64,000 bases of DNA, taken from contig OX352774.1 of assembly GCA_947095535.1 (NCBI GenBank), positions 6,200,001-6,264,000 on the forward strand, read 5' to 3'. Under the pieces are notes generated by a model that had not been told where the DNA came from, searched no databases, and was given only the letters and a program-made list of their open reading frames with translations. This DNA is from Poecilobothrus nobilitatus (lineage: Eukaryota > Arthropoda > Insecta > Diptera > Dolichopodidae). Shown here piece by piece: positions 53,001 through 64,000 of the stretch. Both the position numbers and the translations under genes were made by a program. The first letter of the stretch is position 1, and each line of letters starts with the position of its first letter.

Positions 53001-54494
53001 TTAATAGTAATTAATAAAAAAAATTTTTTATAAAAAGATATTTTAAATAAACGTATAAAAATTTTATTAATAGTTATTTAATAGTTATTAATATTTAAGT
53101 GTTTATGTTTTTTTTTTTTGTTTTTAGAAAATTTATTAGACTATTAGTCAGTGTTACATATTTTCTTTTGCATTCTTTCATCATTTTCTATGGGCAAATG
53201 TTTATTTTTAATACTTATTATAAGTTAATTATATAGGTATTCAACATTTTAAGTTTTTTGAGAGATTCTGATGAGACTTTAAAAATTCATAATGATTCTT
53301 TCTAATTTTCTTTCCATTAGTTAATTAATTGAGTGGTTTCTAGAGAATTTCTGTGCTCAACTATTTTTTTTCCGACATTTAGGAATAGATATGAAAGATT
53401 TATTAATGAAGTCAGTTTTATACAATTTATGGCTAATTTTGGGTAGTACTAAGCAATTGTAGATCTAAAGCTGCTGTAAAGTTTCTTTGAATTCAACCTA
53501 TAAGAAATTTTTCCATATAATATACAAGATTTATAAATTTATTCTTTTGGCATTTATCTCCGTCAGAGCATGTTCCTTATTTATAAATCAATCATATTAT
53601 TGATTATAATAGCTGGTTATATGAATTGATTGTATCATTTTACTCAAAAATTAGTTGAAGATAATTAAATAACATTTTAAAGTTTTATTAAATTTTTCAA
53701 TAGATTTTGAAAACTGTAAGTTGTTTATTAATCGCGAATAATGTGAAATGTAATTGAAGTATCAAATATAATAACTTGAATCTGTTGGTGCATTTGTTAG
53801 CAACTTTTTAGTTTGGTTTAGTTTAAAAGAATTTAATTGATTTTAATTAAGCTTAAAACGTTAAACACCAGAACTAAGAGAATAGAAGCGCTTTCTTCTT
53901 GAAAATATTGCGACATTAAAATAAATTTTTTGCAGAAACTGGAAATATTTCGCTAATACACTTTCCCCAGACCAGCTTAGTAATAATATATTTGTTTATG
54001 TATTTGACAGCACATCTATCAAAATAAAAAAAAAAATTTGAAGTTTTGAAAATTTTATTATAAAAAATTTCGAGAACGTTTTTTGACAGATAAAATGGTA
54101 CAACTTCTTTCTCCCTAATAAACACAAACATGACAACACCTAAAATTTAAATTTAAAACTTTTATAACATTTTAAACTGTTTTAAGCAAACAAACAGATG
54201 TTGTTAATGACTGATATTATAACGGGATTGAGCAAAACTACAAGTTTTTTGAGTAAAATTTTATGAGTAAAATACAAAGTATTTTTCATATGATTTGAAA
54301 TAAAAGGAAAAAAAAAATTTAATGTTGTTAGCCGAAGGCCTCAGATGCTAGTGCTAGAATTATTATGTATAATAAGTAATTAATTTTAGTTATTGTATAA
54401 GTTGAATAAATAAATAAATTTAATGTTGTATTTCATATGTCATATGTGACATATGTGACATATGCACAAAATTTAAAAAGAATATTCACTTCTT
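45196..54494. other. A+T-rich non-coding block
   Basis: No supportable gene in over 9 kb. It contains an (ATAAC)5 tract running into (AT)n at 47006-47056, strings of T runs on the plus strand at 46.4-47.8 and 49.5-50.0 kb, and A/T-only stretches at 51-53 kb. Open frames (45885-46079, 46702-46971, 50533-50718, 53916-54131) have low-complexity composition and no domain. At 54325-54430 a GTTAGCCGAAGGCCTCAGAT word followed by AATAAATAAATAAAT looks like a retroelement 3' end, but no coding sequence precedes it. Confidence 0.55.
47006..47056. repeat. (ATAAC)5 followed by (AT)13
   Basis: Pentanucleotide units pass without a break into alternating AT. Confidence 0.9.
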
Positions 54495-54745
54495 TCTATT
54501 TGGAAGAAGCTCTCTAAATTTTTCCTTCATCCTCCATAATCCTAATTATCCCAAACCGAACTTCTCAATTAATCCTTTCCAAATCCTTACCCCGAAATAG
54601 TACATTATGTCAATATGTAATAAGAGACTCATCCTAAAGTTTGGTTTTAAAGGGGGTGGTTTTTGGTTGGTTAAAATTCAACACTACACAAAGGTATCTC
54701 GTGCAGTTTCTTTGAGTGACTTTCGCGGGTGAGACGGTGGTCACA
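54495..54745 (+). repeat. Dispersed repeat pair, copy 2
   Basis: Partner of 17270-17510 in the same orientation: CCTCCATAATCCTAATTATC, AAAGGGGGTGGTTTTTGG and GTTAAAATTCAACACTAC. The 3' end here has the GC-richer GACTTTCGCGGGTGAGACGG, absent from copy 1. Directly upstream (54432-54465) CATATGT/GACATATGTGACATATG repeats are present. Confidence 0.55.
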
Positions 54746-57565
54746 TAAAAAAAAAAGAAATGAAAAATTGAATGCTAATGCTTACAAGTAGCGCATAGAC
54801 AAGATTATTAGACCATTAATTATAGTAACATAAAATTTAATTTTGTAAAAATCTGTATAATATTTGCTTTCATTATCATGGATTAGCCATTTTTTTTTTT
54901 AATATGAACTAAATTTATATTTTTTTTTTTTATTAATTAATTTCGTATTTGAATTAATTATTTTTATTTTTTGTTTTTTATATTTTGATATGACAAAAAA
55001 CATTTCTTAAAATTTTACGCGCCTTATAATATATGTGTTAATGAAGTTTTATTTTTTTTTTTCAATATTTTTTGTTTTGTTTTTTTTTTTTTTAATACAT
55101 TTTTATAATTTTGAAAACAGGTCAATTTATTTGTAATTAATTATTATAAATATTATGTTTTTTTTTTTTAAATTTTTTAATTATTTATTTATTTTTTGTT
55201 TTTTGTTTTTTTTTTCTTTTTTATTAAATCAATGTATCAAACTTATCTAGGATATGATTTTCTATATATATATGTAATACCTATAACTTACAATACAACT
55301 CAAAATGAATTTTTTTTTATTTTTCTTTTTTAAATATTCTTTAATTTTTTTTTATTTAATATTTTAATTTTTAAATCCTAAAAATTATTATTTTAATTTT
55401 TATAAGAATTTTATACTCATTTTTTTTTTTTTGTTTTTTGTTTTTTTTATTTTGTTTTTGAAAAAATAAACTAAATTTGATTTGATCAATTAGTTCTTAG
55501 TTTAATTTAATTTTTTTTTTTTAAACCTAGTAAATTTTTTTTTTTTATTTTTTTTACTTATTTTTTTTTTTTTTGTTTATTTTAATTATTAGTTTAAATT
55601 TTTTAAAATATATATATATATATATATATATTATATAAATACCTATTCTTAATTAATATTAATTTTTAATATTTTATCTACAGTCACATATTATTAGAAT
55701 CCTTTTTATATATTTTTCTATGTGTATTTTATTATTTGGCTTTTTTCAAGGGGGTTTTGGAGGTTTTTGAATAAATTTTTTTTTTTTGCTATAATGATTT
55801 TTTAAAAAAAAAATAAAAAAAATTTTAATAAAATTAATAAAAAAATTAATAAAGATAAATGATGCATTGAAATTAAAGTTGGGTACATGTCAGTAATCAG
55901 TTAAACTAATATTTTTGAATGGAATTACTAAAAAGACTAAAAAAAAAAAATTATATGGAGATATTCAAAAAACTTTTTTAAATGCATATTGTAGAAAAAT
56001 TTTTCAATATATAAAATTAATTAATAGAATAAAAGGTTTTTTTTTTTCTTTATTCAGTTGCTCATGAAGCGAAAGGGGTATTCACAGAGTTTCATGTAAT
56101 TTTATTAAACAAGACTAAGAATTCAGTTTCTTGAGAAACATTAACGGTTAGACGATTCTAACTCAAAATAATTTTTAACTATTTGTGTGTTAAAGAAATT
56201 AATTATTAATATTTTTTTCTTATTAAATTATTTTTTTTTAAGAAAAATTAGATTTTTAATGATTTGGCCCATAGTTAAAAAATTATTTGTGATTTGGGCA
56301 GGATTTAAAATCGTATGTCCTCAATTAATATGTCATATACTTAAATAGTAAATCACCTAGACTGCATTTTGTTTTATTTTATATTCCAACAATAGGAGGT
56401 CATTAGAGGTCACTTATTTCTAAAAATTTTTTAGAAACTAAAAGAACTAATAAACATTTTTTTAAAAGAACTTAAACTTTAAAAAAACGTTCCTTGAATT
56501 TCTTAACTATTGAGTTGTGTAGTAGTAACTCCTGAATTGAATATTGAATATTGAATTTGAAATACGTTTGAGTATAATATGTAAATAAACAGTGAGTAGT
56601 TTTTTGAGTGTTATTTTTATAATAATAAAATCTTGGTGAACTTTATGTTTAATTTACCGTTATTTATGTAACAATTTTGTAATTTCAAAAAAAAAAAAAT
56701 ATATATATATTTATGTTGAAATAAAGATAATATTAATAAATTCATAGTTAGTAGGATAGAAAATAAAATTTTAATAAAGAATAGAAATCCAGAACAAAAG
56801 TCATAATAAATTTAATTTAAATTGCATCATTTTTTGGCATATTTTATACTATTATGTTACATATTATATAAATATTTAATTTTTAACAAATTTTATCTAA
56901 TAAATTGTATATAAAAAATAAAAAATTTTAATTAAATTTGTATACATTTTTTTTTTCTTTTTTATGCTTAAATGAATGTTTTTTTTTTTTTTTTTGAGTG
57001 TTTTATGTTTTATTGTTTGTGATTTGGCACGTTTTAGAAAATTTTTTTGTGTTTTTGTTTATTTTTTATTTTATTGAAGCCATGTTTTTTATGTGTGATG
57101 TGTAATATATGTGTTTATTTCTTTATTATCTGTATCGATTTGGTTTTCTTTATTTTTGTGAAACTTTTTTATTTAAACAATTCTATGATTTTATTTTAAA
57201 TTGTATATATAGGTATTTTTCCATTGTTTTCTTTAGTTTATTTTAGTTTTCATTCAGATTTAATTTCAACTCCTAATTTCTTTTTTTTTTTTATCTTTTG
57301 ATGATTTATTTATTATCTATGGCTATTTTTTTTTTTTTTTTTATTTGTATAATTTTATAATATAGTTATTTTTCATTTAATTTAATTTAATTTTAATTTT
57401 AATACTAATTTTATGTATTTATATATAAATAGTTGAATTTAATAGGTGTATTAGGATTAGATTTCATTCTATATAAATAATATTATATATATAAACTTAA
57501 ATTGATATACATATATAATTATATATTTATAATAATATACATAATATTATATAATATAATTTATT
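54746..57565. other. A+T-rich block containing the receptor 3' UTR
   Basis: This lies directly downstream of the receptor stop codons on the minus strand, so at least its right part should be transcribed 3' UTR. An AATAAA hexamer (minus strand, 57560-57565) lies one base after the distal TAA, but such hexamers arise easily by chance here and no poly(A) site can be fixed. It holds a (TA)n tract at 55608-55631 and many T runs on the plus strand. No other gene seen. Confidence 0.45.
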
Positions 57566-57745
57566 TTAAGTATTACCATAATTTACTAAATTTGTATTTC
57601 TTGTTAATGTATTATTTTGATGACCAACTACTAGTGCCTCATTACTAAGCATTTTTTCGGTTTCTTGTCGACTATTTGCCATAATACGGCGTATTGTTGG
57701 TGCGCAAGGAGTTCGTCATAGTCTCGACTCTTGCGCATGTTCTCG
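57566..57745 (-). CDS. In-frame extension of the receptor beyond the first UGA (possible readthrough)
   Basis: In the same frame as the receptor tail, the first UGA is followed by REHAQESRL, a second UGA at 57716-57718, then RTPCAPTIRRIM, ANSRQETEKMLSNEALVVGH and QNNTLTRNTNLVNYGNT, ending at TAA 57566-57568: 9 codons plus 49 codons. Both UGAs are followed by CGA, so both have the UGA-C context. G+C in 57641-57760 is about 43% (52 of 120), against about 19% just downstream and 32% just upstream, so the stretch is constrained in some way. What is seen is the frame, the contexts and the hairpins. That ribosomes read through is inference. Alternatives are a conserved 3' UTR structure or an unseen alternative splice. 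Confidence 0.45.
57679..57700 (-). promoter_or_regulatory. Second RNA hairpin, 15 nt after the second UGA
   Basis: On the transcript strand CCA pairs with TGG and AATAC pairs with GTATT around the loop GCC, with a small internal loop (AC/A): eight pairs in 22 nt. It abuts the first stem-loop, so the two could stack. Weaker than the first, with mostly A-U pairs. Confidence 0.4.
57701..57737 (-). promoter_or_regulatory. RNA stem-loop 8 nt after the first UGA
   Basis: On the transcript strand TGCGCAAG (57737-57730) pairs perfectly with CTTGCGCA (57708-57701). The stem continues as AGT/ACT and CG/CG with single-base bulges C57709 and A57713, giving 13 pairs closed by the 9-nt loop AGACTATGA, which contains the second UGA. 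The first UGA ends at 57746, leaving an 8-nt spacer. A stable stem about 8 nt past a UGA-C stop is the known arrangement for stimulated readthrough, as in Drosophila headcase. Confidence 0.65.
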
Positions 57746-57820
57746 TCAAACTTGACCATGTGTATTCATATGTAATGTTTCAGTTTCTGTTGGTGGATTC
57801 ATTTGTGATGATGGATAATA
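57746..57820 (-). CDS. AMPA-type glutamate receptor, last coding exon to first stop
   Basis: The final exon of the receptor gene encodes the end of the cytoplasmic tail. The acceptor is TTTATTTCAG ending at 57821. The previous exon ends in phase 0, giving YYPSSQMNPP, TETETLHMN and THGQV, then TGA at 57746-57748. The other two frames stop within 7 to 13 codons of the acceptor, so the frame is secure. The tail is polar and carries no recognisable C-terminal PDZ ligand of the SxV/TxV type: the last residues are H-G-Q-V. The stop is followed by C, and an in-frame continuation and RNA hairpins lie beyond it (separate entries), so this may not be the only C-terminus. Confidence 0.85.
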   Translation of the reverse strand, partial: YYPSSQMNPPTETETLHMNTHGQV

Positions 57821-57958
57821 CTGAAATAAAATAATTTTTATATATAAATAAAAAAAAAAAAAGTATGTATGTATGTATAATAAATATATAATAAAAAAAT
57901 AATAATTTAAAAAAAAAAAACAAAATAAAATGAATTAAATTTACATTTAAAAACTTAC
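57821..57958 (-). other. Receptor intron between M4 exon and last exon
   Basis: A 138-bp intron with donor GTAAGT at 57958 and acceptor TTTATTTCAG ending at 57821. Using this donor rather than the overlapping GTGTAA at 57960 keeps the reading frame open into the last exon. It contains a (TATG)n tract. Confidence 0.85.
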
Positions 57959-58301
57959 ACCTACTCGTCCATTATCAAATTCTCTACTACTTTGTATTGT
58001 TAATTTAGCTTTTGAATGTACACCATCCGGCAGTGAATTCCTATTTTGATACGAACTTGATGACGATGATGATGATTTACTTCGGAAACAAAATTCAATA
58101 ATAGCAACTAATACAGCAATTAACAGTCCACCAATTAATATATAAAAAATACCAGCAACATTACTTAATGATAATTCACTATGAGATGTTTCTTGATTTT
58201 CTCCTTGAACACATTCCGCTTTATCATACCACCATTTTGCTTTTAATTTATCTAATTTTCCATCTTCTTTTAAATCAAGTACAGCTAAATTTATTACGTT
58301 T
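57959..58301 (-). CDS. AMPA-type glutamate receptor, S2 end and M4 exon
   Basis: A 343-nt exon: one base completes the Lys codon split with the previous exon, then 114 codons. Residues 1-30 form the end of the ligand-binding S2 lobe ([11 protein letters not shown], then [12 protein letters not shown]). Cys30 is the family's disulfide partner of the Cys in PCDTMK in the upstream exon. After a short linker, [15 protein letters not shown] to [11 protein letters not shown] (about residues 45-71) is the M4 helix, nearly identical in pattern to vertebrate GluA subunits, which separates AMPA-type from kainate and NMDA types. The cytoplasmic tail opens with eight serines after RSK, then [17 protein letters not shown]. 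The acceptor is TTTTCATAG ending at 58302. The segment matching the vertebrate flip/flop exon is fused to M4 in this single exon. Orthology to Drosophila GluRIA or GluRIB is not resolved. Confidence 0.95.
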
Positions 58302-60082
<1,781 letters not shown>

Positions 60083-60406
60083 CTATAAAATAATAAAAGA
60101 AAAAAAAGAAAAAAAAAGGATGAGTTTTATAAAAAAATACCGTGATGGAAATTTGATTAGTATCCTTTTTATAACACAAAATAAAAATTAATCCAAAAAC
60201 TTAAATATGATAAAGACTAAAAAGTTGTCAATTTTTGGTTCCATAAAAATTTTTTTTTATTTTTTCAAACGTGAGGTATAAGTGTTAATGGAAATAAAAA
60301 CTTTTATTAAGAATTGTAGAAAATTGAAAAGATGAAACACAGGGGAACAATATTTGGGCTCATAAAAATTCAATTACGCAGTGATTCCGAACATAAGTAG
60401 TTTTTA

Positions 60407-60600
60407 GGGACTTCGGTGGCCCAGTGGGTAAGAGCGTATAAAATACACTGTAAATACCGAGGGAGTGTGGGTTCGAGTCCCACACACGTTCTAAGAGTTA
60501 TCCACATTTATAGCCATACCTGAAAAAGAAAGGCTGTGTAATTTTCTGTTCACATTTATGTGGCAGAGAAATGCACTAAAAAAAAAGAAAAAAATAAAAA
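60407..60600 (+). mobile_element. tRNA-derived SINE, copy 3
   Basis: The A box region is TGGCCCAGTGGGTAAGAGC and the B box is GGGTTCGAGTCCCAC. The body is slightly shortened (CTAAGAGTTATCCACATTTATAGCC), the tail has CACATTTATGTGGCAGAG and ATGCACTAAA, then an A-rich end. A 14-bp target-site duplication, now 12 of 14 identical, flanks it at 60393-60406 (ATAAGTAGTTTTTA) and 60601-60614 (ATAGGTAATTTTTA), so it is older than copies 1 and 2. It lies antisense to the receptor gene, in its intron. Confidence 0.88.
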
Positions 60601-61754
60601 ATAGGTAATTTTTAAACAAATAAAGAGTTATTATTGAATAATTTCGAAGTTTCATCATCCTTTTAGTTTTTTCTTCTATTGATGCAGAGCAAATGCTTCA
60701 GAATACTAGATCTAGGTTCGTAGCGGACCTTTGGAAACGTAGCAGAGTGTATTTAAATAATTTTTTTTTTTTTAGGTTTGTTAGGATTTATACCACGATA
60801 ATAGTGGTTTAATGGAAGAATTTTTAAAAACTCCTCAAGTGCACGTTTGGGAGTTCACTCAAATCTTGAAAAAAGCGATTGCCGATATATTTTCGTCCTT
60901 TTTGTTAGACCAGAACTAGTACTTGCTTACACGCTTTCTCTTGTGTCAATTTCTATGCAAAACCTACAAAGTTGAGATTGAAATGTTTATGCATACCCGA
61001 TTTTTTAGCATGTCTAACAAGATTATTAGAAAATTTGAAAAATGCGTAAGTATTTTGTATACTTAATAATAAGAAGAGCTAAAAAGTATTGTGGCACTTT
61101 AGGTGTATCAAAAAAGGAGAATGTACTATTTTATTCTTATAAAAATCTATAAATATGACCAAATTAATAATTGATAGGACTTAGATTTGAATTAACGGAT
61201 AATAAATTGCTTGAATTTGTTAAAACTGTTTGGAGAACAATAAAAAACAGTGGTTAATTTTGTTGTAGTTTCTTTCAACTATTATTTATCCACTATACTA
61301 CATTTAATAGTAGTCAAATTTCCTTTACTGTATTTGTAAAGAACAAATATGAATTATACATTTATATCCACTATAAAAGAAAAATAAAAACAAATAGAAC
61401 ATATAAATTTATGTAGCAAATACAAAAAATATGGAAATGATTGAAAAAATTCGAAAGTAAAAGAAAAATTTTAAACAATAAAGTTGAATTGTTCTTTTTT
61501 CTTTTTTTAAGAGTTTTTTTTTTGTAATAAGGAAAAAAAAGTAAACAATGTTAAAATGGTGTTGAAATCCTTTATTTGCTTTCTTTTAAATTTTCAAGTT
61601 CTTTTACCGTCTATTTGGATAATCGTTATTCGTTATTCAAGTTAAGTTTGTTTATATATGTTTTAAAATATTTCAACTAATGTTTTTAATTTTTTGTTTT
61701 AAAGCATTTATAGGAAATCTCATTTAAAAAAAAAAAATGAATAACAGTTTCAGA

Positions 61755-62160
61755 TTTTGTTGGCTTGAGATGCATGGCGTATAAATCAGAAACGTGGATG
61801 TTTCCAATTGCAAATGAGGAGGTACTCAGTATCTTTGTACTAAAAATTTTTCGTTACATTTATGACTACGAATTCTACGAGCGTGTAATGAAGTGGAGCT
61901 AGTTAAAAAATTAACCTGAGGTGTTTTCACTGACAAGTCCACGTAGAACGTATAAACAAAAATGTTTCAGAAAGGGGAACCTTTGAATCCAAATCTAATG
62001 TAGAAATGGTGGAACTCTCGTTGGAGTGATGAAACATCAGCGGATCCCACAAAGCTTTAGATTTCAAATTGGAGAAAAAGAAAAAACAAAAGATGTGTTG
62101 AGTCAAGCACAGGAATTTTAAGGTCTGTAGCGTTCATTAAGCAAGTCCTAAGTAAGTAAG
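61755..62160 (+). pseudogene. LINE polyprotein relic
   Basis: Plus-strand reading gives MAYKSETWMF, ANEEVLSIFVLKIFRYIYDY and YERVMKWS, then a stop. This follows the conserved non-LTR pattern LLYGSETWT...A.E..L..FE.K.LR.IYGP. Further on, LSQAQEF.GL.RSLSKS near 62095-62150 resembles the AQDR..W.SLV.ALCSS end. The segment between is decayed and probably shortened. No polymerase motif remains and the clade is not resolved. It lies in the receptor intron on the opposite strand. Confidence 0.5.
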
Positions 62161-63620
62161 AGAATCAAGTCCTAGTTAAAAATTAAAAAAAAAAGTATAT
62201 ATTTTGTAATAGAACGAAAATATAATATAATGACTTAGGATTTATTATCATCAACCGTTATTCTATAAATGTTAGATTATATTTTTAACATTTTTTACAT
62301 TAGATTACCTCAAAGGATCTTTGCTCGGAAAACATTACGATTACTTACTTATGTTCGCAGTAGTTTTAAGATTTTTTGTTTTGTTTAATAGATGACCACC
62401 CCGGATCTTCAATCTATAGATAGAAAGAGAGCTTTAATTCTTTTCATATACATTAAATTTGAATTACTGTTAGTCTAATTGTGATAAACATTTTATTTTG
62501 GCTTTATTGAAATCTTTCTGTATTTTTTTATTTTTTTGTAAAATCATTTGTTTTAATTATTTGACAGAAGTTTGCTTTTTTTTATAATAGACATTTTTTG
62601 TTAAAACAATATTTTATATGTCTATACGCCATGTATGTTATTCTTTGAATTTTGTGGTTTTTTTAGTACTTCAAATAGTCTAATAACGAAGGTGGAAAAT
62701 AAATTTACAAAAGAATATATTGCTAATATAAAGGATTCTGTTTTTAGGTCGTCGACTAAAAATACATTTTAAAATTTTAGAAGAAAAATTAAAACATAAA
62801 AACACATCAGTTTGTGTACACGTACAGGAAATTAGTACATTATAATAATTAAAAATAAATCAAAATTATAAGGTCTTGGAAGGATCAAAAATATTTTATT
62901 AAATGGCTAGAATTAAAAAACTAATAAACGTGATTTTCTGATTCTTGGCAACTTAAGTAATTTAAATTTTGTTCAAGCATTTGTTTAGTAGTTTGAAGTT
63001 CTCCAATTTTCAATAGAGGTCCGAGGTCTATAATTACATTGCAGACTTATTTTTATACCACCCATAGTTACTAAGTATAAGATTTTGTAGAAACTTATAA
63101 GATGATATAGTTTTTTTTTTACTTTTTTTTTTTTGCAAATTTTTTAACTTTTTTAGAAACGCCTTGTAAAGATGGAGCTAATTTGTATCCTAAACAATTT
63201 TTAACAGAATGACGAACCGAAATAGGTTAATAGATTATACATCAATGGATGTAATCAGCTCTTGTGCAATATTTGTACAAAAATTGAAGGTAATTAACCA
63301 AAACGTTTAGATAGAACAGCAAAAGTACAAAAAATCTAATGGTGTAATACAACTCAAAAAAAAAATTGTGTTTAGCTTTTTTTATAACTATTGAAGCGCT
63401 TTGTAAAATTGAAAAAAATTTTGCTTACAACTAATTTTTTGAAAGTGGGACGAGAGCACGAAGTAATTAATCAACACGAAATTGATGAAGGAAATTCTTT
63501 TGGTATAGAAAAATATGTTGATTTGAATATGTTGATATGATTTGAAATCAATCGGTCAAACCTTTTCGCCTCGATAATTAAAAAACGTAAAACACGGTCC
63601 TGTAGATATTTCGATTTAAT

Positions 63621-63808
63621 AATTTTTTTTTAAATGCATTTCTCTGCCACAACAATGTGGACAGGAAATTCCATAGCCTTTCCTGTTCAGGCGTGGCTGT
63701 AAATGTCGTAAGGCGGAATAACTCTTAAGACTTGTATGGGATTCGAACCCACACTCCCTGTTTACAGCGTATTTTATAAGCTCTTACCCACTAGACCACC
63801 GAGCCCCC
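63621..63808 (-). mobile_element. tRNA-derived SINE, copy 4
   Basis: On the minus strand: GGGGGCTCGGTGG, A box TGGTCTAGTGGGTAAGAGC, B box GGGTTCGAATCCCA, body TACGACATTTACAGCCACGC, then CTGTCCACATTGTTGTGGCA and AATGCATTTAAA. The tRNA-like part is shorter by a few bases just before the B box arm. Likely target-site duplication ATTTAAT at 63614-63620 and 63809-63815. It has the same orientation as the receptor gene. Confidence 0.88.
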
Positions 63809-64000
63809 ATTTAATGTTTTTTTAATTGATATTTTTGTTATGAAAGGAATTAAAGTTCATATATTAGTTCTATCAATAAAATGTAAATATTTATCAATTT
63901 TACATTCAATTAACAACATATTCTTTATATTTAATATTATGCAGGAAAAAAACCTTGCTGGGAAGCATATTAATAATTTTTAACTAGTTTATAAAATAAG

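Larger units (their letters stand above)
60083..64000 (-). other. Upstream receptor intron (partial), with SINEs and a LINE relic
   Basis: From the acceptor at 60083 to the window end no further receptor exon is seen, so the intron is at least 3.9 kb. It contains SINE copy 3, the LINE relic at 61755-62160 and SINE copy 4. 60100-60400, 60620-61750 and 62170-63610 are A+T-rich with nothing recognised. Confidence 0.7.

Noticed and set aside
57716..57748. Selenocysteine insertion at the two UGAs
   Set aside because: Neither context resembles a known selenoprotein site and no SECIS-like element was recognised downstream. Readthrough or plain termination is simpler.

Overview
The window is eukaryotic and extremely A+T-rich. 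It is crowded with A/T homopolymers and (TA)n tracts, has spliced exons with consensus GT/AG junctions, and carries many decayed retroelements. The one confident host gene is an AMPA-type ionotropic glutamate receptor. With tRNA-derived SINEs and several LINE relics, this points to an insect genome, probably a fly (Diptera); the species cannot be named from the sequence. Because of the base composition, most open frames over 60 codons are low-complexity Phe/Tyr/Ile/Lys-rich chance frames and are left out.

Host gene (about 57.5-60.1 kb, minus strand): the last three coding exons of an AMPA-type glutamate receptor are at 59838-60082, 57959-58301 and 57820 leftward. They encode the second half of the ligand-binding S2 lobe, the M4 transmembrane helix and the cytoplasmic tail. 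Splice phases agree at both internal junctions. Earlier exons (N-terminal domain, S1, M1-M3) must lie to the right of position 64000. The first stop (UGA, 57746-57748) is followed in frame by 9 codons, a second UGA and 49 more codons to a TAA at 57566-57568. Both UGAs are followed by C. An RNA stem-loop starts 8 nt after the first UGA and carries the second UGA in its loop, and a second hairpin abuts it. This is the layout of programmed stop-codon readthrough and is the most interesting signal in the window.

Mobile elements and repeats: (i) four copies of one tRNA-derived SINE with A and B boxes (11.0, 58.7, 60.5 and 63.7 kb), mostly with target-site duplications, one inside a receptor intron and one inside a minisatellite; (ii) one LINE family with a reverse-transcriptase pseudogene at 26.9-28.1 kb and three older C-terminal relics (21.1, 36.3, 45.1 kb); (iii) three relics of other LINEs (5.4, 7.8, 61.9 kb); (iv) a 1.68-kb element with nearly perfect 48-bp terminal inverted repeats at 28198-29872, built from repeated modules; (v) a related 1.5-kb element present twice in inverted orientation (6.1-7.6 and 21.9-23.5 kb); (vi) an element at 31.9-32.8 kb containing an exact 142-bp-period tandem array; (vii) a small MITE-like element at 41.9-42.2 kb; (viii) several minisatellites, dispersed repeat pairs and microsatellites.

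Everything else (1-5.2, 8-10.8, 11.4-17, 17.5-21, 33-41.9, 42.2-57.5 kb) is A+T-rich non-coding DNA in which I see no exon. Part of the DNA just left of 57.5 kb should be the 3' UTR of the receptor gene; how far it extends cannot be judged from sequence alone.
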